From JBDREC01 sp043820105 [NCBI: Pseudomonadota bacterium] (GTDB taxonomy: Bacteria; Bdellovibrionota_F; JAHFAK01), in assembly GCA_043820105.1 (NCBI GenBank), contig JBDREC010000028.1, positions 26,973-90,972 on the forward strand: 64,000 nucleotides of DNA. The letters run 5' to 3'. The notes beneath the pieces are model-generated. The model had not been told where the DNA came from, searched no databases, and worked only from the letters and a program-made list of their open reading frames with translations. Each line of letters starts with the position of its first letter. Position 1 is the first letter of the stretch. A program made the position numbers and the translations under genes. Of the stretch, positions 43,640 to 52,681 are shown piece by piece.

Positions 43640-44884
43640 ATGAATAAATTTATTTTAAAATTAAATAATTCTTTAAAATATAGAAGAGATAAACTTATTG
43701 ATTTTGTTTATAGTACAAAGCTTTACCAAACAATTATCAAATCATTTTTATTATATATTAACAAGTCTTGGACAAATAAAATAGATAAATATAAGCATAT
43801 AGATGCTCTGTTTGATATGAATATATCTAAAATTCAATCAATATTATTTAAATGGATTACATCAGAAAACATACGATATAACAACCAAGAGATTATTAAT
43901 AATTCTGTTTATCTTTCCACACTTCCACATAATGTAATGTTTGATACGTCATCAGCCTGTAATTTTGATTGCAATATGTGCCTTAGAGTAACTTCCCCCG
44001 AGATTTTTAAAAAAATGAGAGCTCTTCCATCAAAACGTACTATGAAGGAGTTTATAAAAATACTACCCTTCATTAAACAAGGATTACTATATCGAAGCGG
44101 AGAACCCTTTCTAAATAAAGCACTTCTTCCCTTATCAAAATTATCTCAAAAATGCCAAACAGAAGTAACGATTACTACAAATGGAAGCTTGATTGATGAT
44201 AAAAAAGCATCCTATATAGTTAAATCCCAAATAAAAATATTAAGATATTCAATTGATGCGGCAAGTAAAGAAACTTTTGAATATATAAGAAAAAAAGGTA
44301 ATTTTGATGAAATCATGGCAGGCATTGATAAAATCAACTTTTATAAAAGAAAATTTAATTCAAATTATCCTGAATTGAAATGGCATTTTGTTGCACAAAA
44401 AAGAAACATTTCTGAACTATTAGATGCCGTTAAACTAGCTTCTGTTAAAGGTTTTGAAGAATTCGAAATACATTATATGGTTGCACCAAAAAGTTCTCCA
44501 ATTGAATCGCAATGTCTCTATTACTTTAAAAGCTTATCAGATGAAATGATGCATAAAGCAAAGCAAAAGGCAAAAGAATTGAACATTAAAATCTTGCTCC
44601 CTAATTTATTTGAAGCTTTTACTGAAAACAAGATTACGGCCAAAAAACATGCAATTAACTGCAAGCTTCCATGGTTTAGTGCGGTAATCAGAACAACTGG
44701 AGATGTTGTTCCATGCTGTGGATGTGCTTATGGTGTAAATCTGGGAAATCTGAATGAGATGTCTTTCAGGGATATTTGGAATGGTGAAGGATTTGTACAA
44801 CTGCGCAAAAACTTAGTTGAAAATAACCCACCTGATTATTGTCTAAACTGCACGGGATATAAAACCTTTCAAGGCTTAGAATAA
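43640..44884 (+). CDS. Radical SAM/SPASM domain protein
   Basis: A 414-aa radical SAM enzyme. The cluster motif CNFDCNMC has cysteines at 107, 111 and 114, after an N-terminal extension of ~100 residues. The C-terminal SPASM region has CKLPWFSAVIRTTGDVVPCC, then LGNLNEMSFRDIWNGEGF and CLNC, the usual auxiliary iron-sulphur ligands. The substrate is unknown. It is the last gene of the plus-strand operon and is convergent with the next gene, with 10 bases between stops. A second radical SAM gene is at 30068-31126. Confidence 0.82.
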   Translation: MNKFILKLNNSLKYRRDKLIDFVYSTKLYQTIIKSFLLYINKSWTNKIDKYKHIDALFDMNISKIQSILFKWITSENIRYNNQEIINNSVYLSTLPHNVMFDTSSACNFDCNMCLRVTSPEIFKKMRALPSKRTMKEFIKILPFIKQGLLYRSGEPFLNKALLPLSKLSQKCQTEVTITTNGSLIDDKKASYIVKSQIKILRYSIDAASKETFEYIRKKGNFDEIMAGIDKINFYKRKFNSNYPELKWHFVAQKRNISELLDAVKLASVKGFEEFEIHYMVAPKSSPIESQCLYYFKSLSDEMMHKAKQKAKELNIKILLPNLFEAFTENKITAKKHAINCKLPWFSAVIRTTGDVVPCCGCAYGVNLGNLNEMSFRDIWNGEGFVQLRKNLVENNPPDYCLNCTGYKTFQGLE

Positions 44885-44894
44885 AATTATATAT

Positions 44895-46142
44895 TTAAGA
44901 ACCCCTTTTTATTGATTCCAAAAGCATTTTGAGAAAATTAATATCAGCCAACTTTTTTATTTTAGATGGTTTTCTTATAAGTCTTATCAATCTCCTAGCC
45001 AAATCCAGACTTACTGAAAAGGCATGATTTTTATTGATTCTGAAGAATAAAAATTCTTTGCGCCATTTAAAATAATAAATACCTAATTGTTTTTTTGGAT
45101 GATTGAAGTCTTTCTCAATAAATTCTTTATAATTTTCAGATACTTTCCCAAGTGGCCCTAAAAAATATTTTACCTTTTCAAAATCGTAATTCATTTTCAG
45201 GTTTAAATGTTTCGGTATGGCTTCTTTGAGCTGATTAACACTGTATCTTGGAAACAAGCCCATTTCTCCAGGTCCCCAATGACTCTGAAGTTTAGTTGGA
45301 TAATCAAAAGAAACATTTATCACTGGGATATCCATTGAAACAGCATCAAGCAAGGCTGAAGAATAACATCCTATCACCAGAGAATAATTTCTCATTTCAG
45401 CCAAATCAATGTTGACCATCATGCAATTATCAGGTTTCCATAATTTGGCTCCTGTACCTGTGCTTTGTTCAGCCAGAAAATTATCGTTATAAAGATTACC
45501 AACAAAATTCGACCAGCTTGGATGTAATTTGAAATCAAAAGCTATATTTAATTCATTTAAGATCTCAATGGTTCTTTTGGTTGTAGAGCTCGGTTTTAAA
45601 GGAATATTATCTCTTTCACAAAGATCAGTATCAGGTTCATGAAGCACCAGTACTTTTCCATTATGACGATTTTTGTCCCATCTGAAATATTTGTAAAGAT
45701 AATCATTTCTCAGCGAGCCAATTGAAATCCAGCGTCTTGATAAGGGATTTTTTTTAACGCAAAGTTTAAACCTGTCCATCCAATAAGGCCCCATTGCATT
45801 CCAGTATTTTGCATATACATTAGGAGAGTGTTTTTCTATTTGAAGAACAGATTTATCATAACCATGCTCATTTGCATATATCTGAATTCCATTTTCGTAA
45901 CAGTTTTCACTTAATAATTTAAGGGAATTAAAAAATGCATCATTAAATGTTAAGCACGTGTTATATGCTTTGTAATTAATATTTAATTTCTGCAAGTTCT
46001 CAACTGTTCCGGGCATTCCACCAGGATCACCCTTTCTTTGCTCACAATAAAAAGTGTCACACCATGGAAGCACTTCAATTGCTTTTAATATTTGTTTGGC
46101 ATTTTCATAAAATCCAACACAAAAGGCCCTTACTTCTGTCAT
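44895..46142 (-). CDS. GT-B-fold transferase-like protein (TagF-like), paralogue 2
   Basis: A 415-aa paralogue of the product of 40547-41692, with matching segments along the length: PGTVENLQKL, SPNVYAKYWNAMGPYW, SRRWISIGS, LHEPDTDLCERD, LHPSWSNFVGN, SLVIGCYSSALLDAVSMD and YFLGPLGKVSENYKEFIE. It has a longer, basic C-terminal tail. Function is inferred as a polysaccharide transferase of GT-B/CDP-glycerol-transferase type. It lies alone on the minus strand, opposite to its paralogue. The 290 bases upstream are AT-rich and show nothing else. Confidence 0.58.
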   Translation of the reverse strand: MTEVRAFCVGFYENAKQILKAIEVLPWCDTFYCEQRKGDPGGMPGTVENLQKLNINYKAYNTCLTFNDAFFNSLKLLSENCYENGIQIYANEHGYDKSVLQIEKHSPNVYAKYWNAMGPYWMDRFKLCVKKNPLSRRWISIGSLRNDYLYKYFRWDKNRHNGKVLVLHEPDTDLCERDNIPLKPSSTTKRTIEILNELNIAFDFKLHPSWSNFVGNLYNDNFLAEQSTGTGAKLWKPDNCMMVNIDLAEMRNYSLVIGCYSSALLDAVSMDIPVINVSFDYPTKLQSHWGPGEMGLFPRYSVNQLKEAIPKHLNLKMNYDFEKVKYFLGPLGKVSENYKEFIEKDFNHPKKQLGIYYFKWRKEFLFFRINKNHAFSVSLDLARRLIRLIRKPSKIKKLADINFLKMLLESIKRGS

Positions 46143-46432
46143 AATTTCAAATCACCAACTTTCTGCATTTTTAATAGTAAGATTATAATCTATAAAAACA
46201 TTTAATTATGCAAGTAATTTTCTTATGTGGCATTTTTAGCTTTGAAAAGTATAATTACAATATTTTTTAAAAGAAAATTATTAACACCTTTTTTCATTGT
46301 TATAGGTTTTGCAAGATTAAAGAGTTATCTTTTAATAGTATCGAATCATTTAAATAGTTTTTTAATTTACTTTCCTTTATCTTTAGTTCTAAGATATAAG
46401 CATAATAAATAACAAGATTTAAGGTCAGTTTA
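46143..46432. other. AT-rich divergent intergenic region
   Basis: About 290 bases between two divergent genes. It is AT-rich, and I see no repeat, hairpin or convincing gene. A 61-codon plus-strand frame at 46227-46412 has no ribosome-binding site and a biased, low-complexity composition. Confidence 0.5.
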
Positions 46433-48097
46433 ATGAATAAAGATTTTAAAATAAAATTAAAACTTTTTATTATTAATAATTTTCTTCCAATTCTGACAAA
46501 AAACATTATCACTAGAAAATTGATATTTTTTATCTTCAACAGCTCCATTTTAAAAATATTAATCAAAATATTTCCGCCTTCAAGGAATCAGGGTATAGAT
46601 AATATTATTCAAAACCAGGAAGATTTATTTATTAATAATTATTTTGATAATTGTGGATATATCACTTTTATGGATATTGGTTCCTACCCAGGAGGCAATA
46701 TACTGCTTCGAGCACAAAAGGGATGGAATGGATATTTATTTGAACCCGATATTATAAATTATTTATTTTTAAAATATCAATTTACAGCTCATAATAATAT
46801 TAAACTATTTAATTTAGCTATAACAGGTTCAGAAGCAACAAATTGCAAATTATATATTAGTCATACTCATCAAGATATTCATTCATTAAAACCATGGCAT
46901 GAAACTCATAGAAGTAGTTACAACATTAATTCCACAGATATTTATAGATTCTGCAACAAAAAAAATATTAAAAAGTTAGATTTCCTTAGAATAGATCTTG
47001 ACGGGGATATTCTAGCTATTATTAAAAATATTAATTTTAAAGAAATTAAACCAAATATATTAATGATTAAATTCGCTGATAAGAAATCGAAACCTTTTTT
47101 TAATTACGCTTATCAGGATATTATAAACTATATGTCTCAATTTCACTATATCTCATATATTTTTAGCTACGAAAAAGAAAGACCCTTCATGAAAAACGAT
47201 AAAACCTATGATGTTTTAAAATACAATCAAATATGTCCCGCGGGGAAAGAAGATAAACTTAAAATGTTCGAAGGTAATATTATTTTTTATAAAAAGGATG
47301 ATGATAATTTCAACAGTTTAGTTAACACATACATTAATACAAATCGAAACACATATATTAATGCTCACGAATACTTCAGGGATATCCATAAAAACGAGAG
47401 ATGTTTTGTAATTTGTAATGGCCCAAGTTTAAAAGAAATGGATCTTACTAAAATGCAAAAAGAAATTACATTTGGCTGCAACAGAATCTATTTCAATACA
47501 GAAAAAATGGGATTTGACACAACATACTATTTTAGCCTTGATTCCTTCATTTCAATAGCCATTCGCCACGAATCCTTGAAATATCTTGAAAGACCTGCTG
47601 TCAAAGCTGGCTTTTTTTTGAACCATTTTTCTAAGTATATTAAAAAGGATAATGCTTATTATCTTGAACAAACAGGTTGGTCAGTTGGGGTAACCATGAT
47701 GGAAATGGCTCTAGCCATGGGATTTAAATATATTTATGTTATTGGCCTGGACTTAAATTATAATTTTCCAGATAAAAAAGACAGAATAGATTATAACCGA
47801 ATTGAGGATTTACCTTTTGACAAAGAGACAATGAATATTTTATTAGACTTAAAGGACTATATTGATATAAAAAACCGCTTCATTCTGAAAAAAAATATCG
47901 ATATAAATTCCAATCATTTTTCCAAGGACTATTTAAATAATCTCCCTGTATGCCTGGCTACAGAACCTGAAGCAATAGCAGCTTACAAGAATTTTGCAAA
48001 AAATCTTTCAGAATCTGACAGATCGAGAATTTATAATGCTGGGGTTGGTGGAAATTGCGAAGCTTTTCAGAGAGTTGATTTTAATGGTTTGTTTTAG
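46433..48097 (+). CDS. FkbM methyltransferase-DUF115 fusion protein
   Basis: A 554-aa two-domain protein. Residues ~65-260 are an FkbM-type SAM methyltransferase: FMDIGSYPGGNILL, YLFEPDIINY, and LDFLRIDLDGDILAII, acting usually on sugar hydroxyls. Residues ~310-550 are a DUF115/MptE-like domain: KNERCFVICNGPSLKEMDL, FGCNRIYFNT, and GWSVGVTMMEMALAMGFKY followed by YVIGLDLNYNF, ending NAGVGGNCEAFQRVDF. The DUF115 half resembles the separate protein at 27154-28047, including its C-terminal NATAGGCLDVFKR. A glycan-modifying enzyme is inferred. It has no close operon partner; the carbamoyltransferase gene follows 150 bases later. Confidence 0.75.
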   Translation: MNKDFKIKLKLFIINNFLPILTKNIITRKLIFFIFNSSILKILIKIFPPSRNQGIDNIIQNQEDLFINNYFDNCGYITFMDIGSYPGGNILLRAQKGWNGYLFEPDIINYLFLKYQFTAHNNIKLFNLAITGSEATNCKLYISHTHQDIHSLKPWHETHRSSYNINSTDIYRFCNKKNIKKLDFLRIDLDGDILAIIKNINFKEIKPNILMIKFADKKSKPFFNYAYQDIINYMSQFHYISYIFSYEKERPFMKNDKTYDVLKYNQICPAGKEDKLKMFEGNIIFYKKDDDNFNSLVNTYINTNRNTYINAHEYFRDIHKNERCFVICNGPSLKEMDLTKMQKEITFGCNRIYFNTEKMGFDTTYYFSLDSFISIAIRHESLKYLERPAVKAGFFLNHFSKYIKKDNAYYLEQTGWSVGVTMMEMALAMGFKYIYVIGLDLNYNFPDKKDRIDYNRIEDLPFDKETMNILLDLKDYIDIKNRFILKKNIDINSNHFSKDYLNNLPVCLATEPEAIAAYKNFAKNLSESDRSRIYNAGVGGNCEAFQRVDFNGLF

Positions 48098-48248
48098 ATT
48101 TTTTCTAATCTAACTGAATTCAAATCAAATAAAACTATTAAAATAATTACAAACTACAAATTATATATTGATAATAAATAAAAATAAAGTAAGATATTAT
48201 TCAGAATTTTATCAATATAATTTTATGTTTAATATAGGACTAGTTAGT

Positions 48249-50066
48249 ATGAAAATCTTGGGGATTTCAGCTTTTTATCATGATAGTGCTGCTGCTCTGA
48301 TTCAAAATGGCAAAATTATAGCTGCTGCGCAAGAAGAAAGATTTACTAGAATAAAACACGACCATTCATTCCCTGAAAACGCAATAAATTATTGTTTGAA
48401 GGCAGGAAATATCAGTGGGGATAATTTAGATTATGTAGCTTTCTATGATAAGCCTTTTCTTAAGTTCGAAAGAATATTAGAAACTTATTTGCAATATTCA
48501 CCTCTCGGTATTAATTCTTTTATTAAATCTATTCCTTTATGGATTAAAAAAAAACTATGGATTAAAGAAATAATTAAAACTGAATTGGATTTCACGGGCA
48601 AAATTTTTTTCCCTCAACACCATGAATCCCACGCTGCATCGGCTTTTTATCCTTCACCATTTCAAGAATCTGCCTTTTTAACGATGGACGGTGTTGGTGA
48701 GTGGGCTACTACAAGCTTTGGTATTGGGAATGATAATAAATTAGAAATATTAAATGAAATCAATTTTCCTCATTCCATTGGTTTATTATATTCTGCTTTC
48801 ACATATTATACTGGTTTCAAGGTTAATTCTGGCGAATACAAGGTCATGGGACTCGCCCCTTATGGCGAACCAAAGTATAAAGATATAATATTATCTCAGC
48901 TTTTAGACTTAAAAGAAGATGGTTCATTTAAATTGAATATGGAATATTTTGATTTCTGTGCTGGTCTCAAAATGACAAATGACAAATTCAATAAGCTATT
49001 TGATTCTAAGCCAAGAAAACCAGAAGCAAAATTAACTCAAAAAGAAATGGATTTAGCAAGATCAGTTCAGGAAGTTACAGAAGAAGTTATTATGAAAATT
49101 ACTAATCATGTTTACAAAGAAACAAAACAAAAGAATTTATGTTTAGCTGGAGGAGTTGCTTTAAACTGTGTTGCTAATGGAAAGATATTAAGAGAAGGTC
49201 CTTTCACGAATATATGGATTCAGCCAGCAGCAGGCGATGCTGGTGGCGCTTTAGGTTCAGCTCTTTTTGCTTGGCATCAAATCCTTGGCAAAAAAAGGGA
49301 CTTAAAAAAAGGAGACAATTTACAAAAAGGTTCATATTGGGGTCCTAGCTTTTCAGAAAGTGAAATAAAAACATATCTAGATAAAAATGATATTCCTTAT
49401 AAGAAACTTCCAAAACAAAAACTTGCTGACACAGTTGCAGATCTTATTAATGACAATATGGTTATTGGCTGGTTCCATGGAAGAATGGAATTTGGTCCAA
49501 GAGCTTTAGGTGCTAGATCCATTATTGGTGACGCCAGATCTTCAAAAATGCAAGAAATAATGAATCTCAAAATAAAATTCCGAGAAAGCTTTAGGCCCTT
49601 TGCTCCTTCAGTTTTAGCAGAGAAAATCTCAGACTGGTTTGACATTGACAGAGAAAGTCCGTATATGCTTTTAGTTGCTCAAGTTAAGGAAGACTTATGT
49701 AAAGAAATGACTACTGAAGAAAGAAACTTGTTTGGCTTAGAAAAGTTAAATATTGTCAGATCTAAAATTCCTGCAATCACACATGTTGATTATTCAGCAA
49801 GAGTTCAAAGTGTAAATAAAAAGGACAACCCCCTATATCATGAAATTATTTCTAAGTTTTATGAAAAATATAAATGCCCAGTAATCATTAATACAAGTTT
49901 TAATGTCAGAGGAGAACCAATTGTTTGCTCACCACACGATGCATTTGTATGTTTCATGAGGACCAATATGGATTATTTAGTATTAGAGAATTTCTTAGTT
50001 GCAAAAACTGGTCAAAATGAGATAACAAATGATATTGACTGGAAAAAAGAATTTGAATTAGATTAA
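48249..50066 (+). CDS. NodU/CmcH-family carbamoyltransferase
   Basis: About 605 residues. The N-terminal actin-like (ASKHA) domain begins ILGISAFYHDSAAALI, with AAAQEERFTRIKHDHSFP, HHESHAASAFYPSPF and LTMDGVGEWAT, the carbamoyl-phosphate-handling motifs; YKVMGLAPYGEP follows. The C-terminal YrdC-like domain includes MEFGPRALGARSIIGDAR, FRPFAPSVL and NTSFNVRGEP. It O-carbamoylates a sugar or similar acceptor using carbamoyl phosphate and ATP. I choose the ATG at 48249 (MKILGISAF); a further 27 codons upstream are not conserved in the family. It leads a three-gene module with SxtJ and DUF5989 genes. Confidence 0.9.
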   Translation: MKILGISAFYHDSAAALIQNGKIIAAAQEERFTRIKHDHSFPENAINYCLKAGNISGDNLDYVAFYDKPFLKFERILETYLQYSPLGINSFIKSIPLWIKKKLWIKEIIKTELDFTGKIFFPQHHESHAASAFYPSPFQESAFLTMDGVGEWATTSFGIGNDNKLEILNEINFPHSIGLLYSAFTYYTGFKVNSGEYKVMGLAPYGEPKYKDIILSQLLDLKEDGSFKLNMEYFDFCAGLKMTNDKFNKLFDSKPRKPEAKLTQKEMDLARSVQEVTEEVIMKITNHVYKETKQKNLCLAGGVALNCVANGKILREGPFTNIWIQPAAGDAGGALGSALFAWHQILGKKRDLKKGDNLQKGSYWGPSFSESEIKTYLDKNDIPYKKLPKQKLADTVADLINDNMVIGWFHGRMEFGPRALGARSIIGDARSSKMQEIMNLKIKFRESFRPFAPSVLAEKISDWFDIDRESPYMLLVAQVKEDLCKEMTTEERNLFGLEKLNIVRSKIPAITHVDYSARVQSVNKKDNPLYHEIISKFYEKYKCPVIINTSFNVRGEPIVCSPHDAFVCFMRTNMDYLVLENFLVAKTGQNEITNDIDWKKEFELD

Positions 50067-50084
50067 TTTATTAGCAGGTTAATT

Positions 50085-50489
50085 ATGGCAAAAAAAGAAA
50101 TAAATATTAAAAAAGAATTGAGAAATTTTGGTTTATTAATTGGAGGTATTTTAGGACTTATTGCAATATATTTATTTTGGAAAGAAAAAAGCTCATTTGC
50201 TTATTTTATCGCTTTTTCTTTAACTTCCCTAATTTTGTCACTTTTATTTCCTTTTACTTTAAAATATCCTCATAAATTTTGGATTGGTCTTTCAAATGTT
50301 ATATCATGGGTAATGACAAGGATTATTTTAATAATACTCTTTTACCTTATTCTTACTCCAATTGCCTTTTTGGCCAAACTTATAAGGAAAAATTTTCTAG
50401 ACCTGAAAATAGATAAAACAATCCCTTCTTATTGGATCAAAAAGGAAAACAAACAAATTAATATTTCAGATTATGAGAAACAGTTTTAA
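50085..50489 (+). CDS. SxtJ-family membrane protein
   Basis: A 134-aa protein with four hydrophobic segments (about residues 14-32, 36-57, 66-75 and 77-100) and a short cytosolic C-terminus including DKTIPSYWI. This matches the SxtJ family, which is commonly encoded directly after NodU/SxtI-type carbamoyltransferases; its role is unknown, perhaps membrane anchoring of the enzyme or substrate. It starts 18 bases after the carbamoyltransferase stop. Confidence 0.8.
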   Translation: MAKKEINIKKELRNFGLLIGGILGLIAIYLFWKEKSSFAYFIAFSLTSLILSLLFPFTLKYPHKFWIGLSNVISWVMTRIILIILFYLILTPIAFLAKLIRKNFLDLKIDKTIPSYWIKKENKQINISDYEKQF

Positions 50490-50500
50490 AAGGAGAGTAA

Positions 50501-50659
50501 ATGTCAAAACTTTCAATTTTATCAGAATTTTGGCAATTTTTAATAACTAGAAAGAAGTGGTGGTTGGCGCCAATTGTAATAATGCTGGTATTATTGAGCC
50601 TGCTAATTGTTCTATCTGAAGGTTCCGCGATTGCACCTTTTATTTATACAATTTTTTAA
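50501..50659 (+). CDS. Small single-helix membrane protein (DUF5989-like)
   Basis: A 52-aa protein starting MSKLSILSEFWQFL, followed by basic ITRKKWWLAP and a hydrophobic helix to LIVLSEG. The pattern 'FW-x-F-L-x-x-R-K-K-W-W-L-x-P' matches the small DUF5989 proteins found after SxtJ genes. AAAAGGAGAG lies 4-5 bases before the ATG, a near-perfect ribosome-binding site that supports expression. It is the third gene of the carbamoyltransferase module and is followed by convergent genes. Confidence 0.82.
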   Translation: MSKLSILSEFWQFLITRKKWWLAPIVIMLVLLSLLIVLSEGSAIAPFIYTIF

Positions 50660-50678
50660 AAATTTGATACAGAACTTG

Positions 50679-51359
50679 TTATTTATTTAAATCTTTAGCT
50701 TCCCAATAGCTCATCATTGCTTCAGTCATTTGAAAGTCTTCTTCTGTGCTAATTTTAACACACTTATATGGATCCATAGCATAAAAGCCGATTTTACCTG
50801 AAAAAACAGCATGCCCCTTTTCTTCAAAGCTCTTGATAAATGTTGAGGAGCGCCACACACAGACAGACCAGGCGCATAGCATGATAGGGGAAATATTTTG
50901 TGTCATGGGCAACTTATCATCAGGATTAAAATTTATAGGTTTTTCATCGCAGAAGGCCTGCAACCTGTCTTCTCTAACTGTGATAACAGTATCATAATTT
51001 CCTTCTTCATAAAATTTAATAACATTATTTATATCAGTGCCATTAATTAAAGGTGATACAGGATTAACCATTACAAGATTTTCTGGCTTAATATTTTTTA
51101 TAAAATCATAATTAAATTCATCTGAAGTAGATTCATCTTGTGCAAATTCTGCTTTTCTTTTATAAAATTTAATAGAATTATCTAAAGCAATTTTTCCGAT
51201 TTCTTCACTTTCTGAATTAACATAAATTTCATCCACAATTGAATTTTTTGCAGCATCAATGGTATACCAAATCATAGGTTTACCTCTCAGCAATCTGACA
51301 TTCTTTTTTTCAACTCTCTTACTTCCAAGCCTAGCAGGGATTTCAATTACATATTTCAA
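50679..51359 (-). CDS. NeuA-like cytidylyltransferase
   Basis: A 226-aa nucleotidyltransferase: VIEIPARLGSKRVEKKNVRL, NLVMVNPVSPLINGTDI, and KISTEEDFQMTEAMM. It is similar over its whole length to the N-terminal domain of the fusion at 39384-40517 (for example DEKPINFNPDDKLP against DNKPLNFDPMKQMP), so both probably activate related sugars with CTP. The start is a TTG at 51359, with AAGGA 9 bases upstream, inside the end of the SGNH gene (17-base overlap). It is the last gene of the minus-strand run headed by the exporter. Confidence 0.8.
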   Translation of the reverse strand: MKYVIEIPARLGSKRVEKKNVRLLRGKPMIWYTIDAAKNSIVDEIYVNSESEEIGKIALDNSIKFYKRKAEFAQDESTSDEFNYDFIKNIKPENLVMVNPVSPLINGTDINNVIKFYEEGNYDTVITVREDRLQAFCDEKPINFNPDDKLPMTQNISPIMLCAWSVCVWRSSTFIKSFEEKGHAVFSGKIGFYAMDPYKCVKISTEEDFQMTEAMMSYWEAKDLNK

Positions 51360-52650
51360 TTTTATTGTCCTTTTTTCTCTTATATAAGTTTTTTAATATT
51401 AATTTATAAATTTCCTGGGCTATCAATTTTTGACCATAATCATTATAATGTCGGGGATCGGAATAAACTTCAGCTTCTATATTATCGAACAAATTTGAAA
51501 AATCAAATTGGCATTTTTCCTTTAGCTTAGGTTTAACTTGTTCATAAAACTTATTTAATCTGGCTTCATATGTTTCCCATGTTTCATTGTAAAACTCTGA
51601 ATTAAAGAATTTTTTAACCTTTTCCTCCCATTTCGTTAAGTTTTTTTTGCCAAACGCCATGGTGGGTTGAAAAATATAAATAAAAGGAACCGAATGAGAT
51701 TCAGCAATTCCTTTGAATTGAAGGATTTTTGAATAATATAAGTCTGGAGCTCCTAGATCAATATAATCTTTGTTTTTATATCCATAAAGGTATTCTCCAT
51801 AATATTTTTTTACCTTTGTTTTTTCTTTTTCAAAGATTAGAGAAATCAAAACCTTTGTAATATAGGGGAAGATAACCGTTGCCTCAAGTTTTTTATCTTG
51901 GTTGTTTAAAAAGTGCAACATCCTCCTCTGGTGAGTAGAAGATGAATATTCGATTGGATTTCCCTTATACTCGTATTTTTCATTGATTCCATTAAAAAGA
52001 ATTAACAAATCTGGATTAAGATAAATTGTTTCTTCAATAAACAATTTAATTTCTTGAGAAATGTTATATCCAAGTACACCAGTGTTAATCAGTATAATTT
52101 TGTCATAATCTTTTAGTAAATCTGGTTTTTGGGAGTTCAACAATCTTTCAAGTTGAGCAGGCCAAGTATATATATTTAGTGACGCTCCCCATCCAGCGAC
52201 TGTTGAGCCACCTGATACTATTATTTTAAATATTTTATCATTTTTTATTATCTCATCAAAGTTAGTTTCACTTTCAATAGATTTATAATTAGAAACAAAA
52301 CCATATTTATTGACCTTCAGCTTCCTATCAGTTGCTATTCTAGGAGTACCATCATTATTGGGTTCTAATGAAATCACATTTGAATATGGTCTGAATCTTA
52401 CACCAAGGTTAAGGTCAAAAACAAAATAATCTTCCCTTTGAATTTTAAAATATTTTTCTCTTGCTAGTTTATCTTGTTCATTTTCTGTTGTCTTTGCAAA
52501 ATTATAAAATGGTGTTTGCTGTTTAAGTGCGTTTTTAAATCCCAATTTTTTTACAAAATATGAAAAACATGCAATTTCAAATAAAATCAGGAATAAAATA
52601 GTAGGAATTAATGAAAAAACAATGTATTTATAATTTATTTTTTTAATCAT
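51343..52650 (-). CDS. Membrane-anchored SGNH-hydrolase-like protein
   Basis: A 435-aa protein. One N-terminal transmembrane helix (residues ~8-32) is followed by a periplasmic domain with SGNH motifs: IVSGGSTVAGWGA (nucleophile Ser149), INTGVLGYNISQE (Gly), LLILFNGINE (Asn) and SDPRHYNDYGQKLIA (catalytic Asp and His). Such proteins act as O-acyl esterases or acyltransferase partners that edit acylation of exported glycans. It lies directly downstream of the wzt gene and overlaps the NeuA-like gene. Confidence 0.8.
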   Translation of the reverse strand: MIKKINYKYIVFSLIPTILFLILFEIACFSYFVKKLGFKNALKQQTPFYNFAKTTENEQDKLAREKYFKIQREDYFVFDLNLGVRFRPYSNVISLEPNNDGTPRIATDRKLKVNKYGFVSNYKSIESETNFDEIIKNDKIFKIIVSGGSTVAGWGASLNIYTWPAQLERLLNSQKPDLLKDYDKIILINTGVLGYNISQEIKLFIEETIYLNPDLLILFNGINEKYEYKGNPIEYSSSTHQRRMLHFLNNQDKKLEATVIFPYITKVLISLIFEKEKTKVKKYYGEYLYGYKNKDYIDLGAPDLYYSKILQFKGIAESHSVPFIYIFQPTMAFGKKNLTKWEEKVKKFFNSEFYNETWETYEARLNKFYEQVKPKLKEKCQFDFSNLFDNIEAEVYSDPRHYNDYGQKLIAQEIYKLILKNLYKRKKDNKIEICN

Positions 52651-52681
52651 TCATCACCTTTTTATAGATCTTGTGTTAGAT

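Noticed and set aside
46227-46412. 61-codon plus-strand frame between divergent genes
   Set aside because: No ribosome-binding site, low-complexity composition of an AT-rich gap and no recognisable protein features.
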